Source of the DNA: Lasioglossum baleicum | Lineage: Eukaryota; Arthropoda; Insecta; Hymenoptera; Halictidae | Assembly (NCBI RefSeq): GCF_051020765.1 | Contig: NC_134944.1 | Coordinates: 434,001-498,000, forward strand | Direction of reading: 5' to 3' | Length of the DNA: 64,000 bases | The notes under the pieces: model-generated | What the model was told of the DNA's origin: nothing | What the model saw: the letters and a program-made list of their open reading frames with translations, nothing else | The model's database searches: none | Shown: piece after piece, positions 11,801-22,275 of the stretch | How the letters are laid out: every line of letters begins with the position of its first letter | Numbering within the stretch: position 1 is the first letter of the stretch | Translations under genes and position numbers: made by a program

Positions 11801-14800
11801 TCCATTCGTAACGCTCCCCGTTCATCTTCTAATTTCCTTAAACGATCCTATAATGTTAAAATGAGTATTGTATAAATTTGTAATGGGTTATGGGGCATAT
11901 TAAAAATGAAAAATATTTTTCTTGAATAATGCATAGGCTAAAAAATATAATCCACATTACACAATATAATGTTATATGTAACAGGGTTTGTATATAATGT
12001 TAAACCATAATATACACATAACATGTATACGTTTGTATATGTAATGGGGCATATTAACAATAAAAAAATATTCTTGAATAATGCATAGGCTAAAAAATAT
12101 AATCCACATTACACGATATAAAGTTATTGTTATTGTATGATAAAAATATATTATGCCCACATCCTGAACTTTTGTACACAAAATGTTAAAATAAACTGTT
12201 ACATGTACGATCAAACAAGCCACTATCTATGTTAGAAATACAGATGTACCTCGGTCTTTGATAGGTATTCTTCCCATTTTCGAGAAATTTGAAAATACTG
12301 TAACGGACAACAGTTAGAAGATTCTTTTCTTCTCAAGAAAAGGTCTGTTTGCGACCTGAGTCTTTGCTCGCAATCTATTCTGTTTCTGAGACGTCTTTTG
12401 GTTCCTGATTCAAAAGGCTGATTGCTTTGGTTCCCTTTATGTTCTTTAGTATTTTCTTGGCAACAATGCTTTTTCGAACACAGGCTATTTGATTATATCA
12501 GATATCATAATGTCAATGAATTTGAACAGAAAAGTAATAAAAACAGAACGAACAACAAAAACGACCTCATATTATATATTGCAGAACAAAATGGTGGGTA
12601 AGTCTCCATCTGAGTCAAACTTGTGGTTGAACAGAGATTTGGCACGCTTCCTCTAAGGCCAATCATTTTAGTGTAACCTAATGGACAATTCTGAGAAAGA
12701 AAATATAATTCTCTTATGTATCATTTCTATACCATTTCTAACAATTTGTAACGTACTTTTAATTACTCATTAAGGAATTATTTCGTTTAAGTGCACTCTT
12801 TAATTTACATTGAAGAGAAGCATTAAATGTTGTAATATAAAATTAATAAGTGACTTCATGCTTTCAAAAGATTTTGCACTGGAAAAATGTCTAACAGTAA
12901 TTAGATACAGCGACGCGCGGACAATAAACAATTTAAGAGTAATAAACATATACAGGGTGGTTCACCAGATATTACCACCTCGATTTTCGTCAATATTATT
13001 ATTCGTAGCGAAGAATGTTTATAATAAAGTTGAATGGTTTCAAGAGATGCATACTTTGGTGTTGTGAGTTTTTTTGTAGGTGAACACGTAGAGGAAATAT
13101 GAAGGTCATCAATATTTTTTTTAATAGAATCGTATGTTTTTTCCTGCACCAATCGATGGAGCTTCATATTCTCTACAAAAAAGTATTAACCTATTAATAT
13201 CGAAAAACCGTCGGGATTTCATAACAACACTAAAATTAAAATATCTCCTTAACCAATGGTTTTTCGATATTAATAGGTTAATTCTTTTTTATAGAGAAAA
13301 TGAAGTTAAATACTGATGACCTTCATATCTCTTCTAAGCGTCCACCTACAAAAAAAGTCACAACACCAAAGTATGCATTTCTCGAAACCATTCAATCCTA
13401 TATAAATATTCTTCGCTACGAATAATGATAACAACGAAAATCGAGGTACTAATATCAATTGAACCATCCTGTATATTGCAAAACTCTTCACAGAGATAGT
13501 ACCTACATTATTTTAAACAGTACAACTATGCTCCTTGCCGCTTTTGGAATTAATTTGTCCAGTAATCAGAACAATAAAAAATTTGTCTAATTATTCGTAG
13601 TTAACGTCATTAAATTCTAAAATACGTCTACAATTTTTTATCCTTTTAAATTGTCAGAAATAGTACCTGGCAGAAACAGCTGTCAGATTTATATGTATGA
13701 TGTTCAAAACTATCTACATTTGGATAATCATCCTCTTCTTGATCACAATTTGATGTTCCCGAAGAATCATAGTTTTCTGAGGGTATACATCTACCATCCC
13801 ACTGTTTTGTTCCCGACATCGTTTCCGATTTATCTAAATATTTTAAACGTAAATGAATTTCGTGAACTAACTTTTGGGAATGTGAGCAAATGAAATGTGT
13901 AACACAGAATTTATATTATATATAATATTAAGCATATATAGTGACTCCCTATTCGGTCATTCTTAAAAAACGACGACTTTTTTAACCCTTTGCACTCCTT
14001 TGTCGAGTGTGACTCGACATCAGCGAAATAAAAATATAAATAAAACTGGTTTTTCTATATATTTGGCTCTTCCATTATTTATTAAATTGTCTTATTCTTT
14101 CAGAAAGGTTATTTCAATATAGTTAATGTACGAAATTGTTTAAAAAATCATTTCAATATCTGTTCGAAATCCCGAAGACAATTTAGACAGATCTAAAAAC
14201 ATTCTACAGAAAATACAACGATGCAGATGTATATATAGCATAATAGAAATGTTGCAGAAAATTTCGAACGTCTGCTTACTTTCACCAAGAGAAAATAATT
14301 GCGTGAATAATATAATAAATTCGTTTAAAAATCTTAAATAAAACTTGAAATATTCGAACATCACTTTCAGATGTATTTACGTGAGATTCCATGACGATAA
14401 TTACTCTAATACGTCATTGTATTTTTACTTAAATTTTCCTGCAAAACATTTACATATAATAATACTTCATAATTTATATCTCGTTTATTACTCGATAAAA
14501 AATGATTCAATTTTATTTCATTGATTTTTCGAAGAACAGGAACGTTTCTAATAGAACCTCTTGCATATCCGTTCTCTTTCTCTTCCATGATTGACTTAAT
14601 GTCTGCGAAATTGTTGATGAATATTTCTCATCCACATACACCATACATGATTCATACTTATTTACTTTATGCTGAATTATTTAAGTATGAATAATTTGTT
14701 CATAATGAAAACGTATTAGGCAAGAAACAAATCCCGCAAAACTATCACAACGCGGTTCAGGAAGAAACTAAAATTACCGTCTTAAAATTTCTCAAGATAC

Positions 14801-17800
14801 GAGTATATATAGTCACGTGGTGCATACGGTTTAGTCCGACGAGTATACATAGAACTGTAGAACTTACATAGATGCCTCTATTAAAACGATCTCCCAGATC
14901 GTACTATGTACATCAATTTCTTCATCATTACTTGATATCGTAAAAACGATATTCAACGAAACATATAGCATAAAGTATAAACGAAAATTTCCCCAGATTT
15001 CAGTTTGTCTATATCTATATACTCTTCAAATATTTAACTAAATTATATAATCGGTATAACTGATCAATTTATGTTAGTATATATTATAATAATCTATAAA
15101 CAAAGCAATACTTTCCTAAAGAGTTGTATTTGTTTGAAAGTAAATTTATTTTAAAATATGTTATTCGTTATAGGTACATATTACATTCCTCGAAAAAGTT
15201 AGATCTATATTTATAAATAGATTGATCGTTCATCTTTCCTAAATCGTACCACTACAGACTTTCTGAAACTACATATACTTATATCTGAACTCTTCGGGCA
15301 TAGATTATGTGTAAACGGAAGATCATGCAAATATTTAAATGTTTTTACAGCCTATAATTTAACCCTTTGCACTTCTTTGTCGAGTGTGACTCGTCATAGG
15401 AGAAAGGAAAATGTAAATGAAACGTGTTTTTATATGTATTTGGTTCTTGCTTTATTTATTTAAGTCTTGTTTTGTAGTTTAAACCAAATATAAGTTCCAC
15501 AAATATAAATTACAACAAAGTTTGAGTGCTATATTTAACATAATTGTTGAACAAAATTGTTTAAAATGAGTAGCAGTCAAGGAACTGTCCTTTGAAGTAA
15601 ATTTTAGAATGAAACACTTAAAATAGTAGGGAGTTGTTGACAACAAAATTGAAAAATCATTCGGAGTGTGCAAAGGGTCAATCGAATTAAATTTCAGTTT
15701 AATTCGCAATCTAATTAGTAATTATTGTGTACAACGACTATTAGTCGGATTTTTAGTCTCTCATAGATTTTTGTCAAATCTCCTTATTTCTCATGCGTAG
15801 TTTTTACGAAAATCAGTCTCAAAGAAAAATGAAAATTTCGAATTCTGAAAATGTTTTGCACTTTAACAGCCGTACTATGTATTCAATTCTTTTTTTATAT
15901 TACTCTACGGATGTTCCTGAACGAGATGATACAGTTTAATGTAGCTTGGTACCTATCTATATGTAAGATATTTAAAAGATTGTATCTGTAGGATAATATT
16001 TAATTCATATGTGAAAAAATTACAATGATGTCCGGCTATATGGTCAAATTTCTGTGCGAATATATGGCCACAGCTTGAGACCTGCTTTGATATGAGCCGA
16101 CTTATTTTTAAGATTCAATTCTATTTTTAAATATTTAGTTGTGTGGAACGAAAGTTCGAAAGTTGAAAGTTGAATTTTTTAAAATTCAAATAAAATAACA
16201 TGACATGACCATTACTATTTTCATTTCGCCTATTTCCATGCAAATGAAACGATCCAGCACGCGAAACAACAATTCAGAACAAAAATACATAGACTTATTT
16301 ATTTATTTGTGGCACGAACATTCTGGCATAAACTCGTGTAAATCGTGTGAAATGAAAATGGGAATGGGGTTAACATAAACGCATCAGTCGCCGGAGTCGA
16401 ACGTGCAAACCAGTGTCGCCAGATGAGGGGAATCACGGTGAGATGATGTACCCCCCTCTCTGATGACCAGGGACGTTGGAGTGTGCGCATGGTGCTGGAA
16501 TGGAAAGTGGAAGGGGAAAGAAGGAGAATGTGTGAGAGCCGTTTGGCTCTCATCTGGCGACACTGATGCGAACGAATCTGATTCATGGACCCCGTATTCA
16601 CAGATCCATGTACACTATTGTACACGGTTTCTTAACACGTTTCATGTGTCACGTGTTCCCGTAAAACAGAAATGCACGGGCACGGGTATTAATCATTACG
16701 CGGATTGAGATCCAGATTCGTTTACTACACGTGCACATGTGTATTTACATACGTGTGAAACAGGGATCTCTAGTAGAAATGTCAGTTGCGAGTAGCGTTT
16801 ACAGTCTCTATTGTCCTATACCTCCCTTAACAAACTTTCTAAATGAGATGAGATACGCTACTGTGCAAAAAAAAGAAGCACGCAGTATAATTATAAGATA
16901 TAATGACATACAATATCTTTATGTAGAAATTGTATTGTACACTGATTGATTTATTGCATTTAAAGTATCAGATAATCCGCAATAACACATATTTTCAGGA
17001 ATCCTTTTTCAAAGCTTACTGTGTTCTTTTCTATTAAATATGGCCAGGTGCTTCTTTCTTTTGTACAGCAGTGTATGAGTGAAACTTTCCAGGGCATGCA
17101 ACCCGAGGAGTGGGGAAGGCGTGGGCACCTTTTTGGTAAGAGGACTGTGACTGACTATGCGGCACTTACTCCAAAACCGTTCAGGGACATGTTTTGTTGA
17201 GCGTATTCTAGCTATTTCTATAAAATATAAATATATTACCGGTTGCATCCACTTCAATAAAATTTCAACAGTTGCTGGATCAGGTGTAGAAGGAAGACTT
17301 GGGCAACTCTTAATTGCAGTCACAAGATTTCTTGCAGCTTCTTTTACTGAATCTTTCCATTCTGCAGCTCCTTCGTTATTACTTTCTATGCAAGCACCTG
17401 TGTAAAAAAGATTTATTTCAAAATTAAGCACATGCAAGTCTAATTATAGTAATAATTATAGTAACTATATAGTAATTCTAATAATTCTAGTAATCACAGC
17501 TTCGAAGTGGTGATATAAATAGCTGATTGGCGCGAATTGTTGCAACAATTGCAGATAGTACATAATACGAAGCTTAAGTGAAGAAAAATATTTAAATGTA
17601 GAGAAACTACGTCGTTATGATCTTATTGTTCAATGTACAGGGTATATAAAAAGTAATGGTCATCCGTCCTAGGGGTGAATCTACATCTCTAGATCAGTGG
17701 ACATTTTATACATCCTGTGCAGATCCTTTTATAGTTCTATGAATATTAATATAAAATAAAGACAACAACTTACCAGAAATAATGTCGTCCATTTGTAACA

Positions 17801-17903
17801 AAGCAGCTTCTAACATTTTACTGGCCTCACTTGATGTCTTTGGAACAAAAGTAGACACCCCTGCATGTATAGTAATATCACCCCTTTCGTCACCTTTACC
17901 CAT
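5697..17903 (-). CDS. liprin-beta: liprin-beta (PPFIBP family) scaffold protein, 12 coding exons identified
   Basis: Exons on the minus strand are 17774-17903, 17240-17397, 13667-13833, 12566-12690, 12250-12484, 11686-11847, 9555-9686, 9007-9088, 7123-7421, 6834-7010, 6341-6712 and 5697-5855. From 13833 down to the stop all ten exons join with matching GT-AG phase; 17774-17903 also joins 17240-17397. Between 17240 and 13833 the phases do not match, so one or more exons, together 1 mod 3 in length, are missing from this reconstruction. About 730 residues are assigned. The order is liprin-beta N-terminal motif, acidic/low-complexity region, coiled coil, basic KKG linker, three SAM domains and a Pro/Ser tail. 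Liprins organise presynaptic active zones and cell-cortex complexes with LAR phosphatases and liprin-alpha. Orthology rests on recalled family motifs and the triple SAM order. Confidence 0.88.
5971..6259. mobile_element. palindromic MITE in the last liprin-beta intron
   Basis: Arms of about 135 bp (5971-6105 and 6125-6259) begin CTA(T/C)GTTATCCAGTAG and meet near a GGCGGCG..ATGTTG turn. A diverged relative of the inner half occurs at 55036-55125. Intron splice signals are untouched. Confidence 0.8.
6341..6712 (-). CDS. liprin-beta: liprin-beta SAM3 exon
   Basis: VMEWLRVVDLAEYAPNMRG is the entry to the third SAM domain; FTSELLAALLSI and LLRRHLTTHFNQILG complete it. The exon is phase 0 at both ends. 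Confidence 0.88.
6834..7010 (-). CDS. liprin-beta: liprin-beta SAM2 exon
   Basis: MDNAAVLRWLDDIGLPQHK leads into a second SAM domain with the LTTEDLLNLGV core. The exon is 177 nt and phase 0 at both ends. Confidence 0.88.
7123..7421 (-). CDS. liprin-beta: liprin-beta SAM1 exon
   Basis: Contains VEEIGGWLANLGLECYAGEL and HKKKLLYAIE. These are the Trp-Leu entry and C-terminal helix of the first SAM domain. Confidence 0.88.
7950..8860. repeat. GC-rich modular repeat block inside a liprin-beta intron
   Basis: Two related units (about 7950-8215 and 8350-8845) each start CTACCCAGTCAGCC or GTACCCAGTCAACC and end near ACTGGGT. Shared modules are TATTGAGCACAGCCTGCAA, GATTTTGGACAGC and CACCCTGCCAGCATAAA. 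A 22-bp-arm hairpin lies at about 8099-8150. Inverted 40-bp copies of a CTGCCCTCAATTCTG module lie at 8580-8620 and 8704-8745. The block is much richer in G+C than its surroundings. Open frames here lack recognisable domains and are treated as chance. Confidence 0.65.
9007..9088 (-). CDS. liprin-beta: liprin-beta linker exon with SSSKKGVVF motif
   Basis: Acceptor TTGCAG, then GEKFGRHTSQYSSLPRP and SSSKKGVVF, ending one base into a codon at a strong GTAAGG donor. That base completes the Ala codon opening the SAM1 exon. The short basic segment resembles the KKxFGK-type linker before the SAM domains in this family. Confidence 0.75.
9555..9686 (-). CDS. liprin-beta: liprin-beta coiled-coil exon 2
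   Basis: The 44 residues EMLSRSALETQKLELLSSMS through VLRSTSPVLN continue the heptad pattern. The exon is phase 0 at both ends. Confidence 0.85.
10120..11265. mobile_element. non-autonomous element with about 150-bp subterminal inverted repeats
   Basis: About 10140-10300 and 11105-11260 are diverged inverted copies, with paired landmarks CACCCTCAGTTTTT/AAAACTGAGGGTC and GGTATTGTGTGAAA/TTTCACACAATACC. The interior carries pieces of the 20-kb families, including a 10925-11060 stretch matching the 655-895 repeat. It lies in a liprin-beta intron. Confidence 0.6.
11686..11847 (-). CDS. liprin-beta: liprin-beta coiled-coil exon 1
   Basis: The 54 residues run from DRLRKLEDERGALRMEVSVL to RRMEEALQQ. 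Heptad Leu/Val/Met spacing is strong and the SVLSEQVEAQ segment is characteristic of the family. The exon is exactly 162 nt and phase 0 at both ends. Confidence 0.88.
11870..12130. repeat. tandem duplication, about 153-bp spacing, in a liprin-beta intron
   Basis: GGGGCATATTA and CTTGAATAATGCATAGGC, followed by TATAATCCACATTACAC, occur twice at a constant offset of about 153 bp. Confidence 0.75.
12250..13833 (-). CDS. liprin-beta: liprin-beta variable acidic/basic exons (three exons)
   Basis: Exons 13667-13833, 12566-12690 and 12250-12484 join in phase. The first is acidic (CDQEEDDYPNVDSFEHH), the second Cys/Ser-rich, and the third Arg/Lys-rich, ending in QISRKWEEYLSKTE at the coiled-coil entry. 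I recognise no domain in these three; they are assigned by splice phase and position. A mariner-type MITE sits in the 12691-13666 intron. Confidence 0.65.
12953..13471. mobile_element. mariner-type palindromic MITE, TA-flanked
   Basis: The termini CAGGGTGGTTCA and TGAACCATCCTG are flanked by TA. Inverted arms extend about 170 bp. A second inner palindrome, ACCTATTAATATCGAAAAACC at about 13190 with its inverse near 13250, lies inside. It occupies a liprin-beta intron. A related right end occurs at about 56160-56325. Confidence 0.75.
13986..14110. mobile_element. truncated piggyBac-type MITE end
   Basis: TTAA at 13982-13985 precedes CCCTTTGCACTCCTTTG and GAGTGTGACTCGACATCAG, as in the complete 15363 copy. 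No right end is found. Confidence 0.55.
14111..15362. other. AT-rich part of a large liprin-beta intron
   Basis: No confident exon. A minus-strand open stretch at about 14406-14602 follows a plausible acceptor (TTCGCAG) and could be the missing liprin-beta exon. However, its phases fit neither neighbour and its sequence matches nothing I recall from the family. Confidence 0.25.
15363..15677. mobile_element. piggyBac-type MITE, 315 bp
   Basis: Starts CCCTTTGCACTTC after TTAA (15359-15362) and ends GGAGTGTGCAAAGGG before TCAA, a one-base variant of TTAA. TTAA targets and CCC termini are the piggyBac signature. No coding capacity. It lies in a liprin-beta intron. Confidence 0.75.
15678..16410. 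other. AT-rich intronic sequence
   Basis: No exon or repeat recognised. Confidence 0.3.
16411..16565. mobile_element. hAT-type MITE, 155 bp
   Basis: Terminal inverted repeats are CAGTGTCGCCAGATGAG and its complement. The flanking 8-mers GTGCAAAC (16403-16410) and ATGCGAAC (16566-16573) look like an aged 8-bp target duplication with two mismatches. Confidence 0.7.
17240..17397 (-). CDS. liprin-beta: liprin-beta exon 2
   Basis: Completes the Gly codon left by exon 1, continues ACIESNNEG and reaches PATVEILLKWMQP. This corresponds to the conserved ETLVEWLQ-type helix after the N-terminal motif of liprin-beta proteins. It ends on a codon boundary at GTAATA. Confidence 0.8.
17774..17903 (-). CDS. 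liprin-beta: liprin-beta first coding exon
   Basis: Begins MGKGDERGD and contains the family N-terminal motif EASKMLEAALLQMDDIISG. It ends one base into a codon at a GTAAGT donor. An acceptor (TTACAG) lies just before the start codon, so a leader exon must lie further upstream, beyond 17.91 kb. Confidence 0.85.
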
Positions 17904-17973
17904 TGCTGTAATCTAAATAAGAATATATAAGCATAATAGACTGTGTATAATAGATAATAGACTGTGTATAATA

Positions 17974-18162
17974 GACTGTGGATGTTTATGCATTTTCCAA
18001 TTTTTGTTGACGAATTTTAAGAAAGTGGAATCAAATAAAATCTTGTTTTCAGTGGTAGTAGCCTTTGTAGATCTGAAGTAAATAAAAATCTTACTAAACT
18101 CTGTCAAATTTTATATTCTAGCATTTTTTTAAAACTATCAAAATGCATAAAGATTCGCAGTC
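17974..18162. mobile_element. MITE of the GACTGCGGAT family, 189 bp, TA-flanked
   Basis: The left end GACTGTGGATGTTTATGCA and the right end TGCATAAAGATTCGCAGTC are inverted and flanked by TA. It sits just upstream of the first liprin-beta coding exon. Three further complete copies lie at 31240, 53953 and 62820. Confidence 0.75.
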
Positions 18163-19145
18163 TAATTATCAACTTATTAAAATTATTAATGGAAGAAACG
18201 ATTTTTGATTCAGTAGCTTGCGATCAATGCAAAAAATTTGTATTTTGCAAACAGATCAGCAATCTAATTATAAGTTTACACACAAATAAATTACACACAT
18301 TACAAATTTTTGAAATTAAATCGAATCTGACTATTTGGGCACTGCCAATCGGAACTCGATTGTAAACAAATGTAATTAAAACTGGTATTGTTAAAGGTTA
18401 AAGAGTAATCTCAAAGACTCTTAAAATGGAGGTATATAATGAAATGAATAAATTTGCAATAAATAACGAAAATGAAAAATATTAAATCTAACACTTTTCA
18501 ATTTCCTATTTCTTTCTTTGTACGATAATTTTTTTTTATTGTATTCAACAATGAATAGAAATGTAGAAAGATAAAAATTTTGACATTGTACGCTCTTTTA
18601 TACGCTTACCTCGTAACATCATAGTTCAGCTTTAAATGGAAAGATCGCAGCTTCTAAATTGTTTTAAATTTAAAGTTAAATACAGATTCAAAGCATGGAA
18701 CGACAATCCAAGAGTAAGCAACAGGTGTTGAGAACAACGCCCAATAGATTACCGCCATGATAGTTTTTATTTTTATTTTGTGTGATAAGTATGCGTATAT
18801 TTCTTTGACATTGTATACTGAAATAACATGGTTTTAAAAAGATATAACCAAACTCCTTGAAAGCTTCCGGCTAATGTGCTCATTATAAGAGGAAATCAGG
18901 AATTTCTATTTCACAAAATATGTCATCCATGGATTCGTGTACATATATGTAAATACATTGTCTGTTCAACAGTTCAACATTACACCGAAGTAAACCACAA
19001 CACAACAAAACCACGTGACCTTTTTAGGAAACTATTACTATATGATATGTCTGGATATGTCGGAGAAATGTGCTCTATGTATAAAATTTATAATCACATT
19101 TGTTTTTAAAAGTGCAGACACTTTTACTGCATACTTTTACTTGTT
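18163..19145. other. AT-rich region upstream of liprin-beta
   Basis: No second gene seen. A further degenerate GCGATC..GCAATCTAA end lies near 18220-18265. The liprin-beta promoter may lie here but I could not place it. Confidence 0.35.
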
Positions 19146-19608
19146 CAACTACCCAGACAGCACAGTCTGACAGAGCCTACCACCGGACCCAGCCAGCAGA
19201 GCCCCTGATCTACAGCCCTGATAGCACAGTTTGGAACTGCCAGGAATAGTCCAGAGCGTGGAGTGAATTTGGAGGGCAGTATGGTTCCAGACGCCGCTTA
19301 TTGGCTGCTCGGAGCAACGGTTGGAGTACATCTAGAAAGAGTGTGGAGTTCATGCCACCTGGGCTTCCAGAAATGCGCATAGATGTAACAAAGTCCGCCG
19401 TCCACCGCCGTCACAGCATCTAGAGGGCAGCTTCTTCCGTCCAAATGGAAGGCAGCTCGTGGAGTCTGCGTGGAGCGGCGGATGCCGTTATACAGGGCAG
19501 CACCGTCGGTGAGGTTATGTCAGTAATGTTGGTAATGTCGGTGAAATGAATTTCTACATATTGTACAAATATGTAGCAGTCTTCCTTTTTACCGACAATT
19601 CCAAATAC
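19146..19608. mobile_element. GC-rich modular non-autonomous element, copy A
   Basis: Runs from TACCCAGACAGCACAG to GTAGCAGTCTTCC..TTTTTACCGACAAT. The same two ends, in the opposite orientation, bound 28606-29470. The interior shares GCTGCCCTGTATAACGGCAT (reverse orientation here, at about 19475-19505). No transposase. Confidence 0.55.
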
Positions 19609-19696
19609 CGATTCTGAATGAAAACGAAATAATAAACCCGATATAAAAAAATATTAAATTTTATTTATTTCTATTATATCTATATTATTTTTCCTA

Positions 19697-19740
19697 GACT
19701 GCGGATCTTTGTGCAAAATAAAAATTGTCTGCATTGATCG
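19697..19740. mobile_element. isolated left end of the GACTGCGGAT MITE family
   Basis: TA followed by GACTGCGGATCTTTGTGCA matches the family terminus, but no partner end is found nearby. Confidence 0.4.
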
Positions 19741-19879
19741 CAAGAGAGATGGAAACTATATGTACAAATTGAATGTTACGTTCTTCCCCCCTCGCCGTAA
19801 TTTTCTTTACAGTTACATTAAGAGTAAACCTACACATAAATCAATAAACTAGTAATACATTAATTATCCCCTAATACGT

Positions 19880-20535
19880 ACAGTTACACGAATTAATATT
19901 CGGACGATCTAACGAAGATGATAACTTGATTTGAATTTTTTGGGGGAGCTGGAACAATTAGTTTACTGCAGGATGTGAAAAGAAATTTTTTCAAAAAATG
20001 CATTTGGTCGGAATTGCAGAGAAAATACTAAAAGTTACATTTTACAACTTTTTCGCGCGGGCCTATATTGAAAATTTAAAAAGTACGTTTTGTAGGCCTG
20101 CGTAAATAATGTGCACTGTGAAAGTTTCATCGAAATCGGTTGATGCGGGAAAAAACGACAGGCCTTGAAAGATGTAAGAATTCTTCGATGTAGGCTGAAA
20201 ATCTGCGATTTTTACCATCTTCAAACGTTTGTAGCTCATTGCAACGTCAACCGATTTTGACGAAATTTTCAAAATATGTTTAGTCGACACAGATCTACAA
20301 AGCGTATTTTTCAATTTTTCAATATGGGCCCACATAAAAAAGTTGTAAAATGCAACTCTTAGTATTTTTTCATACAATTCCGATCAATTGCAATTTTTGA
20401 AAAAATTTCTTTTCACATCCTGTAGTAAACTAATTGCTCCAGCTCCCCAAAAAAGTTCAAATCGTTTAGTACAATATTAAAAAAGTTCTCGTCTTTTTTA
20501 GAACGTCCGAATATTAATTCGAGTAATTGCAGTTC
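19880..20535. mobile_element. foldback element F1, uninterrupted copy
   Basis: Arms of about 310-330 bp (19880-20190 and 20210-20535) are inverted along nearly the whole length. Markers are GAATTAATATTCGGACG, AGTTTACTGCAGGATGTG and GTTTGTAGCTCATTGCAACG. There is no open frame. Other copies (24.26, 37.53, 48.08 kb) are interrupted by later insertions. Confidence 0.8.
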
Positions 20536-20551
20536 CAGTATAGCCTTTTTC

Positions 20552-20945
20552 CAGGATTGCAAGGGTGCGGGATTCGTCTCTTCTCATCTCTCGATAATAA
20601 TACAAACACGGGGTTTTTCACTAGTTAAAAACGCTAGATAAAAGATCGATCTAGGACACTATCTGCCTCAAAAGTCCTATTTTCCGTTTACGAGGCGAAA
20701 TTTGCATTAGTCGTCACCGTAATTTGCATTATTCGGAAGCATACAAGCTATTTTCATAGCTACATGCTGCCGAATAATGCCAATTACGCCTCGTAAACGA
20801 AAAAATAGAACTTTTGAGGCAGATAGTGTCCTAGATCGATCTTTTATCTAGCGTTTTTGACTAGTGAAAAACCCCGTGTTTGTATTATTATCGAGAGATG
20901 AGAATAAGAGGCGAATCCCGCACCCTTGCAATCCTGAAAACGAGT
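20552..20945. mobile_element. palindromic element F4, two complete arms
   Basis: Arms 20556-20707 and 20786-20938 are near-perfect inverse copies from GGATTGCAAGGGTGCGGG to CGTTTACGAGGCG. They surround an approximately 80-bp spacer that itself has a GCATTATTCGGAAGCAT/ATGCTGCCGAATAATGC inversion. Single-arm copies lie at 655-895, 10.93-11.06 and 29.22-29.36 kb. Confidence 0.75.
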
Positions 20946-21919
20946 CTACTTCCTTTTAATAAACTAAAGCAAGAATTTGAAACCAAGGAGTATGTTCGGT
21001 TGCAGGTAGCTACGGTATAAAGTTTAGTACTTTAACGGTATAAAAGGTCCAAATACATCTGGCTACATCGGCTGTGCTTCTTTCGGCTGGCTAAAAATCA
21101 CTTTGTTGGGAGGTACATCTGGAAGGTCTTTAGCTGAATGTTTTATGACGGCCTCGCCTGTGAATTCGGACTCGCGCTTGTTCCTTCGCGCGGAGGGTTT
21201 TACGACGGAACATTAAGTGGCCTGTAGTTCCTTTTTCATTTGGAACAACCTAAGCATTGGAAAAACCGAAAGAATACCGGTATTATTTCGGTTCCGGTAG
21301 AAAATTGATTGTGCCGTTATTCGAAGACTTTGAATAAATCCACTATCCACAGTCCAAATTCTATCTTGAGATTAGTCTTTTTTTAATCGGAAGAACGCCA
21401 CACGAAGCAGCTAGCGTCATTTACATGAAACAATTACGAAAAATAAACAAGGTCTGCAATTAACTTGTTAGTGGTTTCATGCCGATATGTCTGGCTGGCC
21501 GACGCGCGTCGGGTTACCTGGCCGTGTTTATTGCACCACTTGGCCACGGCGACCGAAGTCTTCGCCGCCCTGGCAGAAAATTATTCGAAGCTACACCGTT
21601 TCGATAGTTTCCAGATGGCTGGAAAACCCCAAGGTTTGGTTGCCACATCTGCGGTCTTGCCGAATCCCAGGGTCCGCTTCAAGCACTAGCTTAAAAGTTC
21701 CGTTCACCCCCAAATGGGACTCTCACCAACATGTTCAGTCGCGTTTTTAACACTTTTTAATGGGTTGTTAACATTTTTTTTTCTTATTAGGAATTTATTT
21801 TAGTTAGTGATCATATTCATCGATAAAAAAAGATGAGTATACGGTACTATTTATATTGAGTCCTACAAAATATTGCAATTAGAATTACGATTTCAATTAT
21901 GTCTACTTGTTCTTTGAAT
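20946..21919. other. intergenic, unrecognised
   Basis: The two overlapping plus-strand open stretches at 21465-21750 have no domain I recognise and no splice context, so I do not call them genes. Confidence 0.35.
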
Positions 21920-22275
21920 ACAGTAGAGACTCCCGTATCCGTACCCCCATTATCCGAATACATACCCTAATATAAGGACGTCCTATTGTCCGTATGTTCT
22001 GTTATCGCCGCGTCGCTCGCTGTGCCGGGATTCAAATGCGCGCCGCCTCCAGATTCCGACTTTTCGCCTCATGCTTCCGAAACTTCGGCAACGTGAAAAT
22101 CGAAGGAACGCGTCGGCGTCGATCAGTCGAGCAGGTAGTTCACACAGACAGAGTAGAGGTACGCTTGTGTGTAGCGCGCAAGCAATTGAACAGGCACTCA
22201 GACGGGCTGAGTTTTCACGTTACCGAAGTTTCGAAAGCATGAGGCGAAAAGTCAGAATTTGGAGACGGCGCACAG
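21920..22275. mobile_element. repeat F5 with pogo-like terminal motif and inverted GC-rich arms
   Basis: ACAGTAGAGACTCCCGTATCC and CATTATCCGAATAC at about 21920-21962 resemble a pogo/Tigger-type end. The segment 22040-22100 (CTCCAGATTCCGACTTTTCG) is inverted at 22211-22272. A second copy of the GC-rich part lies at 26310-26480. Confidence 0.45.

Noticed and set aside
14406..14588. Minus-strand frame as the missing liprin-beta exon
   Set aside because: An acceptor exists, but neither end gives the phase required by the flanking exons and the sequence does not resemble the family. It is left as a weak possibility only.
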